NCBI GenBank assembly: GCA_037178675.1 | Contig: JAYMGJ010000028.1 | Location: forward strand, 19,232-83,231 | Reading direction: 5' to 3' | DNA from: Scleroderma bovista | Lineage: Eukaryota > Basidiomycota > Agaricomycetes > Boletales > Sclerodermataceae | DNA length: 64,000 nt | Part shown: positions 61,370 to 64,000 of the stretch, piece by piece | Layout of the letters: each line of letters starts with the position of its first letter | How positions within the stretch are numbered: the first letter of the stretch is position 1 | Notes under the pieces: generated by a model | Told to the model about the DNA's origin: nothing | The model's database searches: none | The model's input: the letters and a program-made list of their open reading frames with translations, nothing else | Program-made: the position numbers and the translations under genes

Positions 61370-64000
61370 ATGTCTCTTCGCATCCGTCAAAGTGATTCAA
61401 AAGACAATAGCCACGATGACAACCTCGATGTTCTGGTGAATGAGACCATTCACTGCGTGCGATTGGCCGAGGACAGTCCACTGGGTCATTGGGGTGTTCT
61501 GCTTAGCACTATCGTCAAATACTCTAACAAGCGGCTTGATCGTCAATATCGGGATTTAGATACAGCTACTTCTTTGCTCCGTAGAAACTCCAACCTGCTT
61601 GATATGCTGAAAGAAGCATGGCACGAGAAATCTTATCGAAAAATCGTAAACTTGGGCGAGTACCCCTATCCTCACCATTTTTCTCTCCCGCTCATATGTG
61701 CAATAGAAGTGCTTCAGTCACCGAATTTATCGGAACCAGGAAGAGGTATGCCGTGTTGAACGCTGAAGTTGTCTGCCAGGCAGGGACATTTCATCGTGGT
61801 CGCTGTACTGATCATTCTACCAACCATACCTTGGCATTGCTGTGGACGGCTTCTACGACCATCTGGAAGCTAACAACAAAGCGTTCACCGACCCTCCGCT
61901 GCCTTCATATTACGCCAAATTTTGTTCCATTGTTCAAAGCTCTGGTACTGGCAAGTCGAGGTTGATGATTGAGGTGACGACCAGTCAATATATTCTCTTT
62001 TGTACAGTACTCACCTCGGTATAGTTGCGCCAGAAGGATGTCATAGTTTTATACATGAATCTTCGACCGGAGGACGACAACAATAGTTTTCCTCCATGCG
62101 ATCCAATTCCGGCTTCGATTCTGACCAAGAATATTGGCTTTTCGAGCGCGGAGTATCATTCACGATGCTGCGCATTCTTTAGTGCCATCTTTATGATCCT
62201 TCGGGATGAATTGTTGGATCTATTCAACACTTCCGAGGACGTTGCGCAGGTTGCAAGTCTATGGAACGAGGGTTTGTGTACGATATCATCCGATGCTCGC
62301 TACAAGTTTTTTGGTCGCCTTGAATCTAAATATAATGAGGTATGTCAAGGTTTATCGTGTGGAACAGTCTGCTGACGATGGCCAGGTTTACTCCGACATT
62401 ATCGGGAAGACCTCATCCAGCAACGAAACAGCGGTAACGGATGCATATATGAGGATGGTCGAATCTCTTCCACAGCTCTTCACCGCAGATCATCGACCAA
62501 AGATCGTGGTTGCAATTGACGACGCTCACACGTTGAACAGAATGGATGGATTTCAACCCTCGACTATTCTCTGTAGTGTCATTTCCATCTACTCCCGTTT
62601 CAAGTCACAGTGGAATCATCCGGTCTGGGTCGTCTTTGCGTCGACGACCTTGAAGATCTGTGATTTTGCTGCCCGACATGACCGACGTGCGTTTTTCCCT
62701 TCAGTATGAACCAACTATCCAGTTCTTATTTGTCCTGATAGACAAATCCTCCCGAATTTCCGACAGTGGAGAACGGCTGTTCCAGCCATACACCCTCCTT
62801 GGCTGGGACCAGAACGCCCTCCCTCTTCAATCCATCTCACCGAGGGAGACTGCCATTTTTCAGCGCGTTCTTTCTTTCGGTCGCCCCTTGTGAGTGGCGT
62901 TACCAATATTCGTGAACGTCCTTATTGAAACGTGACTACAGATGGTCATCTTTGGTGGCGCACAGCGACGTTACGCAGTTGGTGGACTTGGCCGTGCAAA
63001 AGCTCTGCGGGCACCAAACCTTTTGTCCACACAACGCCGACCACATGCTCGCCATTCTTGGTCAGAGATTTTGCTTGGAGCTTCGCATCGGCCACCCGTG
63101 GACATTCGAACATGTAGAACGTGGGGTTACCAGTCGTCTGCGGGTTTGCTTTTCATCAGCAGACCGGACGTGGACTTTTACAGGTTATCCCTCGGAGCCG
63201 TTTTTATCATGCATTTCAGCATTCGTCCTACACAGGGCACCTTCGCTACTTCAGGAGTGCCTGAACACACTGCGGAAGAATATCTACCATCGAATGGTTT
63301 CAACAGGTGTTCCCGGCGCCCTGGCCAGTCGCATGCTCTGGCTGCTTTCAAAAGACTTGTTCGTCCGCACCCGCCTGCCTAATTACAGAGGCTTGTTCAT
63401 TAAGGCACCCGGAGTGAACCAACGGGATACAGAACTCATCGACTGTCAGATGATTCCAGTCATCCCCTACCTAGGTTTCGTGTTCGGCAGGGAGCACTGG
63501 AAGGCAGAGGTCAAGGCGGCCTTTGCGAACGCATACATCAACTTCTCCCACTGGACGGAGATGAAAACCACCATTGCAGAGGAGGACCAACCCCAAAGTA
63601 TGGTTTGCCTGACTACCACCTGCCATTCGCGTTGCTAATAAGTGGTATAGCGGCGATGAGTGGACACTGTGCCACTGGAATAGGACATCTGCCGTCCAGT
63701 GTTGTGGTGATCAGCCCCTCGTCGACAAGATGATCCCGATCTACTTCGCTGACTCGGGCCAAGTCTCGCAAATCTTCATTTCGGATCGAGCAGAACAGAC
63801 CAGCAGCCTTGCTGGATTAGCATCAATCAACCGAGGCGATGAATATATCAACTGTACATCCGACGTCCCCTATATCGCTATCTTGGTCGACTGGCATCTG
63901 GAACACTCCGAGTTCGAAGACATGTGGTGTCCCACTGGCGACGATGGTCCATCCTTGCGAATCTACGCCGCCGGGGTCAATGCGTCCACATTTCCGTTCT
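61370..64000 (+). CDS. Large P-loop NTPase-like protein, expanded Agaricomycete family (partial)
   Basis: The C-terminal end is cut by the right edge. Start MSLRIRQSDSKDNSHDDNLD at 61370. After a helical N-terminal part comes a Walker A motif (SGTGKSRLMIEV, about 61935-61975). Then follow VIVLYMNLRPEDDN, a Walker B-like KIVVAIDDAH (about 62500), SVISIYSRFK and VWVVFASTT (sensor-like), PYTLLGWDQNALPL, ILGQRFCLELRIGH, YPSEPFLSCISAF, SRMLWLLSKDLFVRTRLP, FANAYINFSHWTEM and DEWTLCHWNRTSAVQCC then KMIPIYFADSGQVSQIFIS. I associate this with a large, poorly described family of mushroom-fungus genes with an NTPase core, sometimes grouped with Crinkler-like or STAND-like proteins; the assignment is from memory. 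No signal peptide. Function unknown. Confidence 0.7.

Overview
The window is a 64 kb piece of a filamentous basidiomycete (Agaricomycetes-type) nuclear genome. The evidence is short GT-AG introns of about 45-70 nt, many small exons, dense genes on both strands, the conserved eukaryotic proteins present, and two families typical of mushroom-forming fungi: a Plavaka-type transposase and a DUF6532 gene. The species cannot be named from the sequence.

Left part (1-10.7 kb) is accessory and repeat-rich. A DUF6532 gene runs off the left edge and lies head-to-head with an apparently intact Plavaka transposase. A decayed hypothetical gene with a chimeric partial duplication follows, then an island of ACC/ACG-type triplets flanked by inverted repeats.

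The middle (10.7-51.8 kb) is mostly a housekeeping block. In order it holds a NEDD8/Rub1 gene split into five very small exons, an AlkB-like dioxygenase, two tandem histidine-phosphatase (PGAM-like) genes, an unrecognised small gene, THOC3/TEX1 (mRNA export), an inosine-uridine nucleoside hydrolase, a diaphanous-type formin, a tyrosine phosphatase, MCM6, VAC14, a short uncertain gene, a beta-helix surface protein, poly(A) polymerase, an unresolved and possibly broken gene, mitochondrial GatB, a Harbinger-like MITE, TIP41, dynein light intermediate chain, a disordered hypothetical protein and eIF3m. Several pairs are divergent with only 120-170 bp between start codons.

The right part (51.8-64 kb) is again more plastic. 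Two tandem EgtD-like SAM methyltransferases have identical exon lengths. A relic of eIF3m exon 1 lies between them and marks the duplication. Then come a fragment of a membrane-protein gene, a secreted sedolisin protease, TLS1/C9orf78, a THOC3 relic, and a large P-loop NTPase-like gene of a family I associate with expanded, uncharacterised Agaricomycete genes, cut by the right edge.

Gene spans were built by hand-splicing (donor/acceptor, frame continuity, resemblance to known families). Exon borders are firm for NEDD8, the AlkB gene, the nucleoside hydrolase, the two methyltransferases and parts of THOC3, PGAM and the transposase, and approximate elsewhere. No database search was possible.
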